A stretch of DNA of 64,000 nucleotides, taken from the NCBI RefSeq assembly GCF_000741645.1, contig NZ_JGZD01000008.1, forward strand, positions 1 through 64,000. The letters are read 5' to 3'. Shown here one piece after another: positions 32,991 to 44,802 of this stretch. The notes beneath the pieces are model-generated. The model ran no database searches. It saw only the letters and a program-made list of their open reading frames with translations, and was not told the origin of the DNA. Numbering within the stretch: the first letter of the stretch is position 1; every line of letters begins with the position of its first letter. Source of the DNA: Bifidobacterium minimum. Lineage in GTDB: Bacteria; Actinomycetota; Actinomycetes; Actinomycetales; Bifidobacteriaceae. Both the position numbers and the translations under genes were made by a program.

Positions 32991-35900
32991 GTTTGCCCCG
33001 CACTCGCGGGGATGATCCCTCGCCGACGACCAATACACCAACCCGATCAGCGTTTGCCCCGCACTCGCGGGGATGATCCGATTGATGGCTGCCTGTTCCG
33101 CATCACGCAGATGTTTGCCCCGCACTCGCGGGGATGATCCGAACCTTTGGGCCGCGGTCGCCGCGAACGGCAGGTTTGCCCCGCACTCGCGGGGATGATC
33201 CGACGAATACGCCATCGGAAACAGCAGCCAATCCGTTTGCCCCGCACTCGCGGGGATGATCCCACGCTGGCGAGTTCCGCGGCCTGGAGGAGTTCGTTTG
33301 CCCCGCACTCGCGGGGATGATCCGCGTCTGCTCGCGGACAAGGTCAGTTGGCAGGCGTTTGCCCCGCACTCGCGGGGATGATCCCCGTTATCACTGGCTT
33401 TGGGATCCCAGGAGTATGTTTGCCCCGCACTCGCGGGGATGATCCGATCGTTGAACGTCATGAGCTTGTTCCGAAGATGTTTGCCCCGCACTCGCGGGGA
33501 TGATCCGTCGAAGCGTGGCGGTTCGGGCGGTTCCATGAGGTTTGCCCCGCACTCGCGGGGATGATCCGCTGGCTGACATGCAGGTTCAATCCGTAAATCT
33601 GTTTGCCCCGCACTCGCGGGGATGATCCGGGGACGGCCGTTCCGGTAGCCAAGCCGGCGGCGTTTGCCCCGCACTCGCGGGGATGATCCGTTGAGAACCA
33701 CAACATGTAGTGCCAATTCTCAGTTTGCCCCGCACTCGCGGGGATGATCCCGCCGACAGCCAGCCCGGTCAGTCAGTCACAGGGTTTGCCCCGCACTCGC
33801 GGGGATGATCCGGTGCCTGTGGACTCGGTGTAGGACTCGTTGACGTTTGCCCCGCACTCGCGGGGATGATCCGTATCGTGGCGGGACCGAGTAGAGTTCG
33901 GCCTGGTTTGCCCCGCACTCGCGGGGATGATCCTGCTCGACCATGGCCAGACTGCCATGCCCGACGGTTTGCCCCGCACTCGCGGGGATGATCCTTCGAT
34001 GCGTCCGGGCGTCTCCTCCTCGAGGAGGTTTGCCCCGCACTCGCGGGGATGATCCGAATCGAACCGCCCGTCGCATGCGCGACGATCAGTTTGCCCCGCA
34101 CTCGCGGGGATGATCCCAGTCCGAAGGGATTCGCCGTAGTGTGAAGCGGGTTTGCCCCGCACTCGCGGGGATGATCCGGACGAGGGAATCAGAGTGCACG
34201 TCGCCACTCAGTTTGCCCCGCACTCGCGGGGATGATCCGGATTGGCGACCTTGTGGCAGGCCATGCCGGATGTTTGCCCCGCACTCGCGGGGATGATCCA
34301 CAGATACAACAGATACAACGGCAACGGCGTTTGCCCCGCACTCGCGGGGATGATCCTGGGTCGATGAAATCGACGGCGGGACAGCCTTTGTTTGCCCCGC
34401 ACTCGCGGGGATGATCCTACTGCCATGCGGCGGCAAAAGCCCACGGGGCTGTTTGCCCCGCACTCGCGGGGATGATCCGCCTGCAGCCGGACGGCGATGA
34501 GCGTCCATTCAGTTTGCCCCGCACTCGCGGGGATGATCCGGAAAAGTCATGAGTAGGAAGAATCTCGTCACGGTTTGCCCCGCACTCGCGGGGATGATCC
34601 ATCGCTGACGGTCTTTCCCGTTTTCTCCGCGTCGTTTGCCCCGCACTCGCGGGGATGATCCGGCACTGCAGCGGATGCTTGGGCATGCGAGCGCGTTTGC
34701 CCCGCACTCGCGGGGATGATCCCAAATTCGAGAAAGGAAATCAGCATGAGTTGGAGTTTGCCCCGCACTCGCGGGGATGATCCGTCTCGACGCGTCGGCC
34801 GATTTGGATCGATGAGGTTTGCCCCGCACTCGCGGGGATGATCCGGCCCCTGCCTCCCGTAGGAGACAGGGGCACAGGTTTGCCCCGCACTCGCGGGGAT
34901 GATCCGGTGAGCAGGCCCAGGATTCGTTTCCTCATTGTGTTTGCCCCGCACTCGCGGGGATGATCCTGGTCGGGTTTGCGGTAACGGACCGTGTACCGGG
35001 TTTGCCCCGCACTCGCGGGGATGATCCGTCCGTGTACGTACCCAGATAGGTCGCTCCAGTGTTTGCCCCGCACTCGCGGGGATGATCCGAATCCATCGTC
35101 ACCCTCCTATCCGCAATAATCGTTTGCCCCGCACTCGCGGGGATGATCCGTATACGGGCGATCCGAGCACCGCATTGTATATGTTTGCCCCGCACTCGCG
35201 GGGATGATCCCAGGAGACATCCTCCGCAGTGGACCCCGTCGACGTTTGCCCCGCACTCGCGGGGATGATCCGTAATGGAAACTGATCCACAACGATTAGA
35301 ATATGTTTGCCCCGCACTCGCGGGGATGATCCGCACACGCGCGTGTAGATGTCGCCCTTCGTGCCGTTTGCCCCGCACTCGCGGGGATGATCCTATCGCA
35401 CCGGCCAAATTCCTTGAGCCCAATGGGTTTGCCCCGCACTCGCGGGGATGATCCCCAGTTGGTCAACGCCTACGGCAAGCACAGCGGGTTTGCCCCGCAC
35501 TCGCGGGGATGATCCTTTCATGGCCTTGCTCACGTCGGTCTTGATGCCGTTTGCCCCGCACTCGCGGGGATGATCCGTCAGGTGAGCAGTACCGTTACCC
35601 AGAATGCCAGTTTGCCCCGCACTCGCGGGGATGATCCCAGTGCGTCCGTCGCTCGAGCCAACGGCATCAGGTTTGCCCCGCACTCGCGGGGATGATCCTT
35701 TGTGGAGTTCGGTCCTGCTCGGCAAGAAACAGTTTGCCCCGCACTCGCGGGGATGATCCGTGGAGCGTCCATACATTAAACCAACCATATGTGTTTGCCC
35801 CGCACTCGCGGGGATGATCCTATTCGCGGAGTCTTCAGAGACCACTTTCCAGCGTTTGCCCCGCACTCGCGGGGATGATCCCCGGTTGTACTGGGACTCG

Positions 35901-38900
35901 TAGCCGATGCCAAGGTTTGCCCCGCACTCGCGGGGATGATCCGCATCATGAGCGCGGTGAGCGCGAGCGCGATCTGTTTGCCCCGCACTCGCGGGGATGA
36001 TCCGAGTCGCCTGTGAGGCGTCGGTTGACGATGGCCGTTTGCCCCGCACTCGCGGGGATGATCCCCGGGAGCCGATGCTGGCCGAATGCTCGGTGGAGTT
36101 TGCCCCGCACTCGCGGGGATGATCCGAAATATGGAGCATCGATGCCATTGCCGTAAACGTTTGCCCCGCACTCGCGGGGATGATCCGGCCGCATGAAAGT
36201 AAGCGTGTCGCCCGTCTCCGTTTGCCCCGCACTCGCGGGGATGATCCGGCCGCATGAAAGTAAGCGTGTCGCCCGTCTCCGTTTGCCCCGCACTCGCGGG
36301 GATGATCCGGGCGTCGGCGGTTCGGACATGAGCGCGATCATGTTTGCCCCGCACTCGCGGGGATGATCCTGCCATCCCACAGACCCTGAAAGAACCCACT
36401 AAGTTTGCCCCGCACTCGCGGGGATGATCCGGGCATGGTGTGGAAGGCGGTGGGGGCCACCGGGTTTGCCCCGCACTCGCGGGGATGATCCGCTTTTCTG
36501 GAGCGAGTCACCGAAACCCTGCATGTTTGCCCCGCACTCGCGGGGATGATCCGTGCAACCGATTTCCAGCTCCGATTCTACCGTAGTTTGCCCCGCACTC
36601 GCGGGGATGATCCTATGCGCACGTCCGTGAACTTTTGTCCGGTCGGGTTTGCCCCGCACTCGCGGGGATGATCCGCGCAGCACCGGACTGTCATTCGGAT
36701 GCTCCAAGTTTGCCCCGCACTCGCGGGGATGATCCCATGATGAAGCATATGGTTGGGGTGATGCGATCGTTTGCCCCGCACTCGCGGGGATGATCCTGAG
36801 ATTCGAGTGCGGGAGGATGGCCGGTTTCTGTTTGCCCCGCACTCGCGGGGATGATCCTACCACTCGCCTTCGCCGTCTGAACCGCTTTAAGTTTGCCCCG
36901 CACTCGCGGGGATGATCCTAATCCCGTTCATGCAGGCGTGCGTGTTCACCGGTTTGCCCCGCACTCGCGGGGATGATCCGGGAGCCGACGTGAAGAACAA
37001 CATGAAGACCGCGTTTGCCCCGCACTCGCGGGGATGATCCCAACGCCTGCCCATCCTCCCACTTGCCGGATTGGTTTGCCCCGCACTCGCGGGGATGATC
37101 CCAACCGGTTACCATGCCAGTCGAGCGCCACACCGTTTGCCCCGCACTCGCGGGGATGATCCACTGTTGATAATATCCTTGACCATGCTCTCCCGGTTTG
37201 CCCCGCACTCGCGGGATGATCCGCATTTCAGTCTCACCCGATTTCGGCGTGATGGTTTGCCCCGCACTCGCGGGGATGATCCTCGAACGGTCTACAGAGT
37301 GAGGAGCAGAAGCAAGTTTGCCCCGCACTCGCGGGGATGATCCGAGCGACCCCAGTTCTTTGCGAAGTCACGACTGGTTTGCCCCGCACTCGCGGGGATG
37401 ATCCGCAGGCATATTCAGGATTGCATGAAAAGAATTAGTTTGCCCCGCACTCGCGGGGATGATCCTATCTGAACGCTCTACTAGCCGAATTGCAGCAGAG
37501 TTTGCCCCGCACTCGCGGGGATGATCCGACCTGAAATGGTGCTACTACATGAAAAGTGACGTTTGCCCCGCACTCGCGGGGATGATCCTATCGGTGGCGG
37601 TGGACGTGGGATATTGCAAGCGTTTGCCCCGCACTCGCGGGGATGATCCTGGTGGACGTGTCGTTACCGTGACTGATACGCCGTTTGCCCCGCACTCGCG
37701 GGGATGATCCGGAAGTGGACTTCGTCGAACTCAGCACGGGCAAGTTTGCCCCGCACTCGCGGGGATGATCCGATCAAAGAGCATATCCAGGGAGTGTACG
37801 AAGCGTTTGCCCCGCACTCGCGGGGATGATCCTACTTGCCACCCTCATCACGGAAGAACGGCATGGTTTGCCCCGCACTCGCGGGGATGATCCGGCCTCA
37901 GGCATCCACTCGTTCGCCTGCTGCACGTTTGCCCCGCACTCGCGGGGATGATCCTGTGCGGTATCAGGTGTTAGATAACTAAGCAGAGTTTGCCCCGCAC
38001 TCGCGGGGATGATCCGAACACAGCCGACAAGAGCTACGCCAAGCACATGTTTGCCCCGCACTCGCGGGGATGATCCTCTGAGAAAGCTCATAAATGGGAG
38101 AAGCCGATGGTTTGCCCCGCACTCGCGGGGATGATCCGATTGGTTTTGCCCTGATACTCGTCGGACGTGAGTTTGCCCCGCACTCGCGGGGATGATCCTG
38201 GCTATGTCACTCATGCCATAAAAGAAAAACCGTTTGCCCCGCACTCGCGGGGATGATCCGAACTGCGCGTCCAGAACTCGCCACGCCAGACCGTTTGCCC
38301 CGCACTCGCGGGGATGATCCGATGCCAGCGACACCCAACATGGATCTTACGACGTTTGCCCCGCACTCGCGGGGATGATCCGCTCCGATACCGGCATCGC
38401 CGAACTGGATGAAAGTTTGCCCCGCACTCGCGGGGATGATCCTTGGTAGCAGTGGTCCTCGTCGGGCGTCGCATCGTTTGCCCCGCACTCGCGGGGATGA
38501 TCCCAGATTGCGATGAAAAGAAGAACCCATGCCAATGTTTGCCCCGCACTCGCGGGGATGATCCGCTCCCGACGCGCCGCCCACAACTCGTCACCCGGTT
38601 TGCCCCGCACTCGCGGGGATGATCCCCGCTTGCGCTCCTGCTCGAACCTACGAGTGTGGTTTGCCCCGCACTCGCGGGGATGATCCTGAAGAGCGGGCAG
38701 CCGATCGGCACGGACAAGGGTTTGCCCCGCACTCGCGGGGATGATCCGAACGAGCAGAGATCGAACACATCGAGCTCGCTGTTTGCCCCGCACTCGCGGG
38801 GATGATCCGGTCTTGATGGCGGCGAAATGCTGGACGATGAGGTTTGCCCCGCACTCGCGGGGATGATCCTGCTACGCCGGGGAGGGTTGCCTCCTCGTTG

Positions 38901-41900
38901 TAGTTTGCCCCGCACTCGCGGGGATGATCCCGCGGCGCAGAGACTGGCGATCATCGGATGCGTGTTTGCCCCGCACTCGCGGGGATGATCCTGTCTGGAG
39001 TGCTTCGAGGATGGTCTGCCAGTCGTTTGCCCCGCACTCGCGGGGATGATCCGAACGCATCCTGGAACTTGTAGCTCAGGGCCTTGTTTGCCCCGCACTC
39101 GCGGGGATGATCCATGCCACAGCGGTATGAGGGTAGCGTATGGGTCGTTTGCCCCGCACTCGCGGGGATGATCCTGAAACCATGCCATTCCAGACCGTCC
39201 GGAAGAAGTTTGCCCCGCACTCGCGGGGATGATCCGTATGTGGGAGTATTCGACGAGAACAAGCAGTGGTTTGCCCCGCACTCGCGGGGATGATCCCAGC
39301 CAACGAGACCCAGAACAAGACCGCCATCAGTTTGCCCCGCACTCGCGGGGATGATCCCCCGACGATGAACGTGGCGATGGCGGGCATGACGTTTGCCCCG
39401 CACTCGCGGGGATGATCCTCCCCCGTCGAGCGCGTTCTGCAGCTGGTTGAGGTTTGCCCCGCACTCGCGGGGATGATCCTGGACGCCCTCGGCACGTCCC
39501 TCGACTGGCTCTGTTTGCCCCGCACTCGCGGGGATGATCCTTGGGGCGTCGTCTTCGGCACGCTCACCGTCCGGTTTGCCCCGCACTCGCGGGGATGATC
39601 CTTACAGGCCGATGGACGCAACGTGGAGGAGAAAGTTTGCCCCGCACTCGCGGGGATGATCCCCTGTCCCCCGCCAGTCTTGCCGCAAACCACCGGTTTG
39701 CCCCGCACTCGCGGGGATGATCCTTCCTGGGCGGCAATTTCCTCATCGGTCTGTTCGTTTGCCCCGCACTCGCGGGGATGATCCGGGGGTAACCGATGAG
39801 ACATGGATATTTTCTAAGTTTGCCCCGCACTCGCGGGGATGATCCGGACGAGCAGCATGTGAGCGTCACGGCGACGATGTTTGCCCCGCACTCGCGGGGA
39901 TGATCCTAACTCGGTTCCGTTTTCGGTGGGTCCGAGTCTGTTTGCCCCGCACTCGCGGGGATGATCCGCGTCTTGCCGGCCGATCCAGCGGAGTAGGTCT
40001 GTTTGCCCCGCACTCGCGGGGATGATCCGCCCATCCGGTCAGCCTCACGATTGAACAATGCGTTTGCCCCGCACTCGCGGGGATGATCCTCCTATCGGGC
40101 GAAACGGTGCGCGCTCGTCCATGTTTGCCCCGCACTCGCGGGGATGATCCGCCTGTTCGCCGATAACGACCGCCTGCGCAAGGGTTTGCCCCGCACTCGC
40201 GGGGATGATCCTCGTCGAGGATCCACGTCATGCCCGTCCAGTCGGTTTGCCCCGCACTCGCGGGGATGATCCTCCCATGATGCGTTGCGCTCCGGCTTGC
40301 GCGATGTTTGCCCCGCACTCGCGGGGATGATCCTCGGGGCGCATTCCGTCCGGCAGATGGGGCTTGGTTTGCCCCGCACTCGCGGGGATGATCCCTGAGG
40401 AGGGATGAACAAAGCTGGATCCAAATGGTTTGCCCCGCACTCGCGGGGATGATCCGAATGCCATACGGTGACATTCGGGCTCATACCCGTTTGCCCCGCA
40501 CTCGCGGGGATGATCCTCGTCGAGGATCCACGTCATGCCCTTCCAGTCGGTTTGCCCCGCACTCGCGGGGATGATCCTGATACGGTGAACGTGGTCCCCG
40601 GCCACCCGTCGTTTGCCCCGCACTCGCGGGGATGATCCGATGGGCAGCAGTGCCGTGCCGAGCTTGGCTTTGTTTGCCCCGCACTCGCGGGGATGATCCG
40701 CCGGAGCTCGGTCAATGATTGACCCAACGCGGGTTTGCCCCGCACTCGCGGGGATGATCCGAGCTGGCCGAGGATCGCGGCGGTCATGCCGCGGTTTGCC
40801 CCGCACTCGCGGGGATGATCCGAACTCACTGCCAGCAGCGACGCGTCCAGAGGAGTTTGCCCCGCACTCGCGGGGATGATCCGTCCGACGGCGGATACAT
40901 CTCCGGACCTGGGACGTTTGCCCCGCACTCGCGGGGATGATCCTATCAGCCCGTACGGGTTCGGCTGTCCGGCGGTGTTTGCCCCGCACTCGCGGGGATG
41001 ATCCGGCGCGACGAGGAGAAGCCAACACAGCTCACCAGTTTGCCCCGCACTCGCGGGGATGATCCTATCGGCAGTCTCCTCGACCAGACCGTGCGACAGT
41101 TTGCCCCGCACTCGCGGGGATGATCCCACGTACTGGCTTCACGACCTGATCGCCGTGCAGTTTGCCCCGCACTCGCGGGGATGATCCGTCCCGGACGGGC
41201 TTGTCCCGGTAGGGTTTCAGGTTTGCCCCGCACTCGCGGGGATGATCCGCCGAAGCCAGCCGATACGCTCCCAACTGCTGTGTTTGCCCCGCACTCGCGG
41301 GGATGATCCGGCATTGCCGTTCATGGCGGGTGGCGTGGTCGCGTTTGCCCCGCACTCGCGGGGATGATCCTCGCATACCTGGTTGTGGCGAGAGACGCAG
41401 CCCGTTTGCCCCGCACTCGCGGGGATGATCCGGCTTGCCGGTGCGTTGGCTGGTTCCGTTCCACGTTTGCCCCGCACTCGCGGGGATGATCCGGGCACGA
41501 CCACCGCCATGCAACTTCAGAAAAAGTTTGCCCCGCACTCGCGGGGATGATCCGTGTTAGCGAAATACATGCCGCCCACGGCTACCGTTTGCCCCGCACT
41601 CGCGGGGATGATCCGGCGCTCAAGGCCGGAGCGACGGACACCAATAGGTTTGCCCCGCACTCGCGGGGATGATCCGCGTCAGGCCAACATGCAGGGCCGC
41701 GCAATCGAGTTTGCCCCGCACTCGCGGGGATGATCCGAACTGGGACAAGGTGAAGCAGGCGGGAGCCGCGTTTGCCCCGCACTCGCGGGGATGATCCTTG
41801 TTCGACGCTCACACGTGTCGACTGGTGGAGGTTTGCCCCGCACTCGCGGGGATGATCCGGACCATCACCGTGCAGAGGGCGCCGCTCGTCGGTTTGCCCC

Positions 41901-42034
41901 GCACTCGCGGGGATGATCCCGACTCGTCCGACAGGCTCACCGTCGTCGAGTCGTTTGCCCCGCACTCGCGGGGATGATCCGGCACCGAGGAGAGACGGGA
42001 GAGAGAGTTTGCCCTGCGCTCGCGGGAATGATTT
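32991..42034 (+). CRISPR. Type I-E CRISPR array, 148 intact repeats plus one degenerate terminal repeat
   Basis: The 28-nt repeat (GTTTGCCCCGCAC, then TCGCGGGGATGATCC) recurs with a 61-bp period, leaving 33-nt spacers. I followed every start from 32991 to 41953 and count 148 repeats; the 149th at 42007 is decayed (CCTGCG for CCCGCA and other changes). The repeats I checked read alike except the 70th (37196-37222), which lacks one G. Irregular spacers: 29 nt (34300-34328), 32 nt (37223-37254), 34 nt (37466-37499) and 26 nt (41981-42006). One spacer is exactly duplicated (36187-36219 and 36248-36280) and another recurs with one mismatch (40212-40244 and 40517-40549). Transcription is rightward from the leader. 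Peptides such as SSPRVRGK, which come from reading the repeats on the minus strand, are not genes. Confidence 0.98.
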
Positions 42035-42066
42035 TATACCGACGATAGTCGTTGACATCGATGACG

Positions 42067-42094
42067 GGGTTCCTCGCACTTGCGGGGGACGATT
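42067..42094 (+). repeat. Highly decayed CRISPR repeat beyond the array end
   Basis: CTCGCACTTGCGGGGG within this stretch matches the repeat core, 60 bp after the degenerate terminal repeat, so it is the 150th unit in register. Both ends are lost. The 32 nt between (42035-42066) would be the oldest spacer. Confidence 0.6.
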
Positions 42095-42347
42095 CTTATT
42101 AGCAGCGTCGAATCCCCGAAATTGGACGACGCGACTCCCCGTCGATGCGAACAGCAGCAAAAACAAGTGGGTTATCACTCACCGTTGCAGATTCCGGACG
42201 GGTCCGTGAATACGACGCGAACCGGTGGCAATGCGATAGAACCCATCATGGCGTGCATGTCCGAGGCAATCTCTCCATCATCAAAACACGGAAATCGTGT
42301 GCGATATGCTCATCCCAATGTTCTATCCCATAGAAAAGAAGGTGATC

Positions 42348-42596
42348 ATGGCCCAGGAAGAAGAACGGCAGCTTGCTCTCCAAGCTCTCGCGATCATGAC
42401 ACCACATCTCAATGAAAAGCTGCGGGTTAGTCTTCAGGCCGACATCGATGCCGGCGAGCCATACGAGGCGCTCATCCCATTGGTGGGTGAGGCACCGAAG
42501 TATGGCGTGAGTCTACCTGAGGAACTGGTCCGGGCAACCATGGATATCGCCGAGCAGGACGATAAAGACGACCTCGGGGGAGTCTACGCTTACTAA
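42348..42596 (+). CDS. Small acidic orphan protein of 82 residues
   Basis: The ATG at 42348 follows AAGAAGGTG. The protein is strongly acidic and mostly helical in appearance (MAQEEERQLALQALAIMTPH, PEELVRATMDIAEQDDKDDL) with no signal or membrane segment. I do not recognise the family. It lies 250 bp past the trailer end of the array and is the only gene before the arylsulfotransferase, which is convergent. It happens to be the same length as the orphan at 4720, also beside I-E repeats, but the two sequences do not align. Confidence 0.5.
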   Translation: MAQEEERQLALQALAIMTPHLNEKLRVSLQADIDAGEPYEALIPLVGEAPKYGVSLPEELVRATMDIAEQDDKDDLGGVYAY

Positions 42597-42820
42597 CAGC
42601 GTCGCCGCATCCAACTCTTAGCCATCCGAACAGGTGGGTTTTTATGCCCCGAACGGGAAACCGACAGTAAGACCAGTTCCGAGTAGGCAACCAGACGTTC
42701 GCGAGAATGGGGAAGTGGACCAATCGCACGAATGGCACGCCCATGCAACACGCCCACGCAATCGGACCGCTGGTTGGCTGCCGGTGGGATTGGCTGCCGG
42801 CAGCTTGTGTCAGGCTCGTC

Positions 42821-44518
42821 TCACGCTTTGGATGCGAAGAAGAAGCCCTTGAAATCGTATTGGTACACCCTGTAGATGTTTCCGCTCTGCATGGCGATTC
42901 GCCACTGCTGGATCAGCTTGCCCTTGGCGTTGTAGATGCCGAACAGGCCCTTGGTCCCCGAGTCCACGAGCGTGGTCCCGTCGTCGAGGTCCTGGACGCT
43001 GCTGACGATTGGCGAGTAGGGCACGGTGAACGATCTCACGAGCGTGTACGTCCCCTTGGCCTCGTCCACCAGGTACTTGCTGTACTTCGAGTACGTTCCC
43101 ATGTACCCCGTGTTGATCCCGTCGATCTGGCTCCAGTCGAAGCCGGGCCGCGTGGGGCTGTTGCCGTAGTTGTTGTCGAACATGGTGACGTAGTACTGGC
43201 CCTCGGGCAGGGAGTCGTCCTTGACGTACGTCACCGAGTGCTGGCCGCCCGAGTCGGGGAAGTCGCCGACCTTGCTCAGCGAGTACTTCGCGTAGTTGGT
43301 GCCCTTCCAGAAGCTGCTCACGCCCATGAGGTATCCGATCGACGGCGTGCCCTCGATGTCGTCGACCTTGATGACCGTCGACGTCTCGCGCGAGGAGAGC
43401 AGGACTGACCCGTCGTCCGTGTACTGGATGGTGTTGATGTGCATCCAGTCCCACCTGACCTTGGTCCCGCTGTCCGTCCTCGAGTTCTCCTTGGTCGCGT
43501 ATATGCTGCCGGTCTTCTTGGTGGTCTTCTTGTACGAGGGGAACAGGTCGCCCAGGTCGAGCACGTGCGTGACCTTGCCCGTGGACGTGTTGAGCTTGAC
43601 GACCTGGTCCTGGACGGTCTGGTCCTTGCGGGACAGGTCGGTGGCGAGGATGAGGATGTTCTGGTCCCCGTCGAAGACGTAGTCGTGGTGGAGGATGTAC
43701 TTGTCGGCGAGGTCGTAGATCTTCACGAGTCTGCCCAGGCTGTTCATCGCCGCCATGGTCGTCGTCGCGGCGCTGAACCACATGAGCCCGTTCCTGTCGA
43801 AGAGCAGCCGCTGGCTGCGGTAGTAGAGGATTGGTATCTCGGCCCTGAGGACCCCCTGCTTGTCGTAGAGGAGGGTGAAGTCCTGCCCGTCGCTGTCGTT
43901 GCCCAGGATCGCGTACAGTCCGTCGCCCAGGTTCTGCTCGCTGCTCGCCTTGGTGCTCGTCAGCCGCATGTCCGCCCATCCCAGCAGGCTGGCGCCCTTG
44001 TGCTTGATGGTGCGCGTGTAGCTGGAGCCGTCCCTGTAGGTGATGGTGATGGTGACCGTGTTGCTCTTGCCCGGTATGAGGCCCAGGGCCTGGAACTCAT
44101 GGGTGGTCTTGTACGTGGCCCCGCCCTTCGGGGTCGCGCTGAAGTCCGGGTACGACTTGTTGGGCGTGCTCACCCGGTAGGACACCTTCGCGGCCCGCGC
44201 GGTGGTGAAGTAGACGTACAGGCCGGTCATGTTGGTCCCGTAGGGGTTCTCCTTGGTGTAGATGTTGTCCTGGTCGTGCGATTCGGAGTCGCGGTCGGAC
44301 ACGAGGTCGCTCTGGGCCTTGCTCTGGTACGAGGCCGTGTAGATCCTCTCGACCCTGCTCTTCAGCGCGGCCGCCCGCGCGGAGTCGATCCGCGTGCTGA
44401 CGGGCTGCCAGGAGAGGAGGACCATCGTGACGACCGCCACCACAGCCACGATGGAGACGGCCAGCCGCCTCGCGCGCCATCTCGCCAATGGATTGCCAAC
44501 CTGTGGGGGGAGTTTCAC
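42821..44518 (-). CDS. Arylsulfate sulfotransferase (ASST) family, membrane-anchored
   Basis: 565 residues with a GTG start at 44518 (AAGGA 7 nt upstream). An uncleaved N-terminal anchor (VSIVAVVAVVTMVLLSW) leads to an extracytoplasmic Arylsulfotran_N-type beta domain (about 95-190) and a beta-propeller. The residues expected from E. coli AssT are in place: His in LHHDYVF (about 276), His in WMHINTI (about 359), Arg in SSRETS (about 376) and the sulfate-accepting His in GGQHSVTYV (about 428). The family moves sulfate from one phenolic sulfate ester to another phenol without PAPS. In a gut organism this would act on host or drug phenol sulfates. The usual DsbA/DsbB-like partners are not adjacent. 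Confidence 0.85.
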   Translation of the reverse strand: MKLPPQVGNPLARWRARRLAVSIVAVVAVVTMVLLSWQPVSTRIDSARAAALKSRVERIYTASYQSKAQSDLVSDRDSESHDQDNIYTKENPYGTNMTGLYVYFTTARAAKVSYRVSTPNKSYPDFSATPKGGATYKTTHEFQALGLIPGKSNTVTITITYRDGSSYTRTIKHKGASLLGWADMRLTSTKASSEQNLGDGLYAILGNDSDGQDFTLLYDKQGVLRAEIPILYYRSQRLLFDRNGLMWFSAATTTMAAMNSLGRLVKIYDLADKYILHHDYVFDGDQNILILATDLSRKDQTVQDQVVKLNTSTGKVTHVLDLGDLFPSYKKTTKKTGSIYATKENSRTDSGTKVRWDWMHINTIQYTDDGSVLLSSRETSTVIKVDDIEGTPSIGYLMGVSSFWKGTNYAKYSLSKVGDFPDSGGQHSVTYVKDDSLPEGQYYVTMFDNNYGNSPTRPGFDWSQIDGINTGYMGTYSKYSKYLVDEAKGTYTLVRSFTVPYSPIVSSVQDLDDGTTLVDSGTKGLFGIYNAKGKLIQQWRIAMQSGNIYRVYQYDFKGFFFASKA

Positions 44519-44802
44519 GATCGTCCTTCTCTTTTCTGCGTCCGATGGTCCTGTTCTGGTCGATGGAGGGATGCCCTAGCATTCCCCACGGTGGATTTGT
44601 ATCAGCCTGAGGTATGAGAAAGCTAGGAATATGCCTGTCTTCCGATTGCCGAAAACCGGTGCGATTGGATCCATTCGCGAATTGCTTCGAGTGTTTCTCG
44701 CATGGGAATCGAATTAGTTGCGTCTCAAAGTACATCGAAGATGGATATTCTCATCTATTCGTCAGACTATTATTCATTATGCTCGGGAAAGAGGGGGATG
44801 AT

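Noticed and set aside
32685-42178. Many open frames on the minus strand with SSPRVRGK, IIPASAGQT and DHPRECGAN repeats
   Set aside because: These peptides are the three-frame translation of the 28-nt CRISPR repeat; the variable parts are spacers. No ribosome-binding sites or protein-like conservation.
42810-44617. Long alternative frames (389 and 392 codons) over the arylsulfotransferase
   Set aside because: The arylsulfotransferase frame has all family motifs and a ribosome-binding site; the others are compositional shadows.
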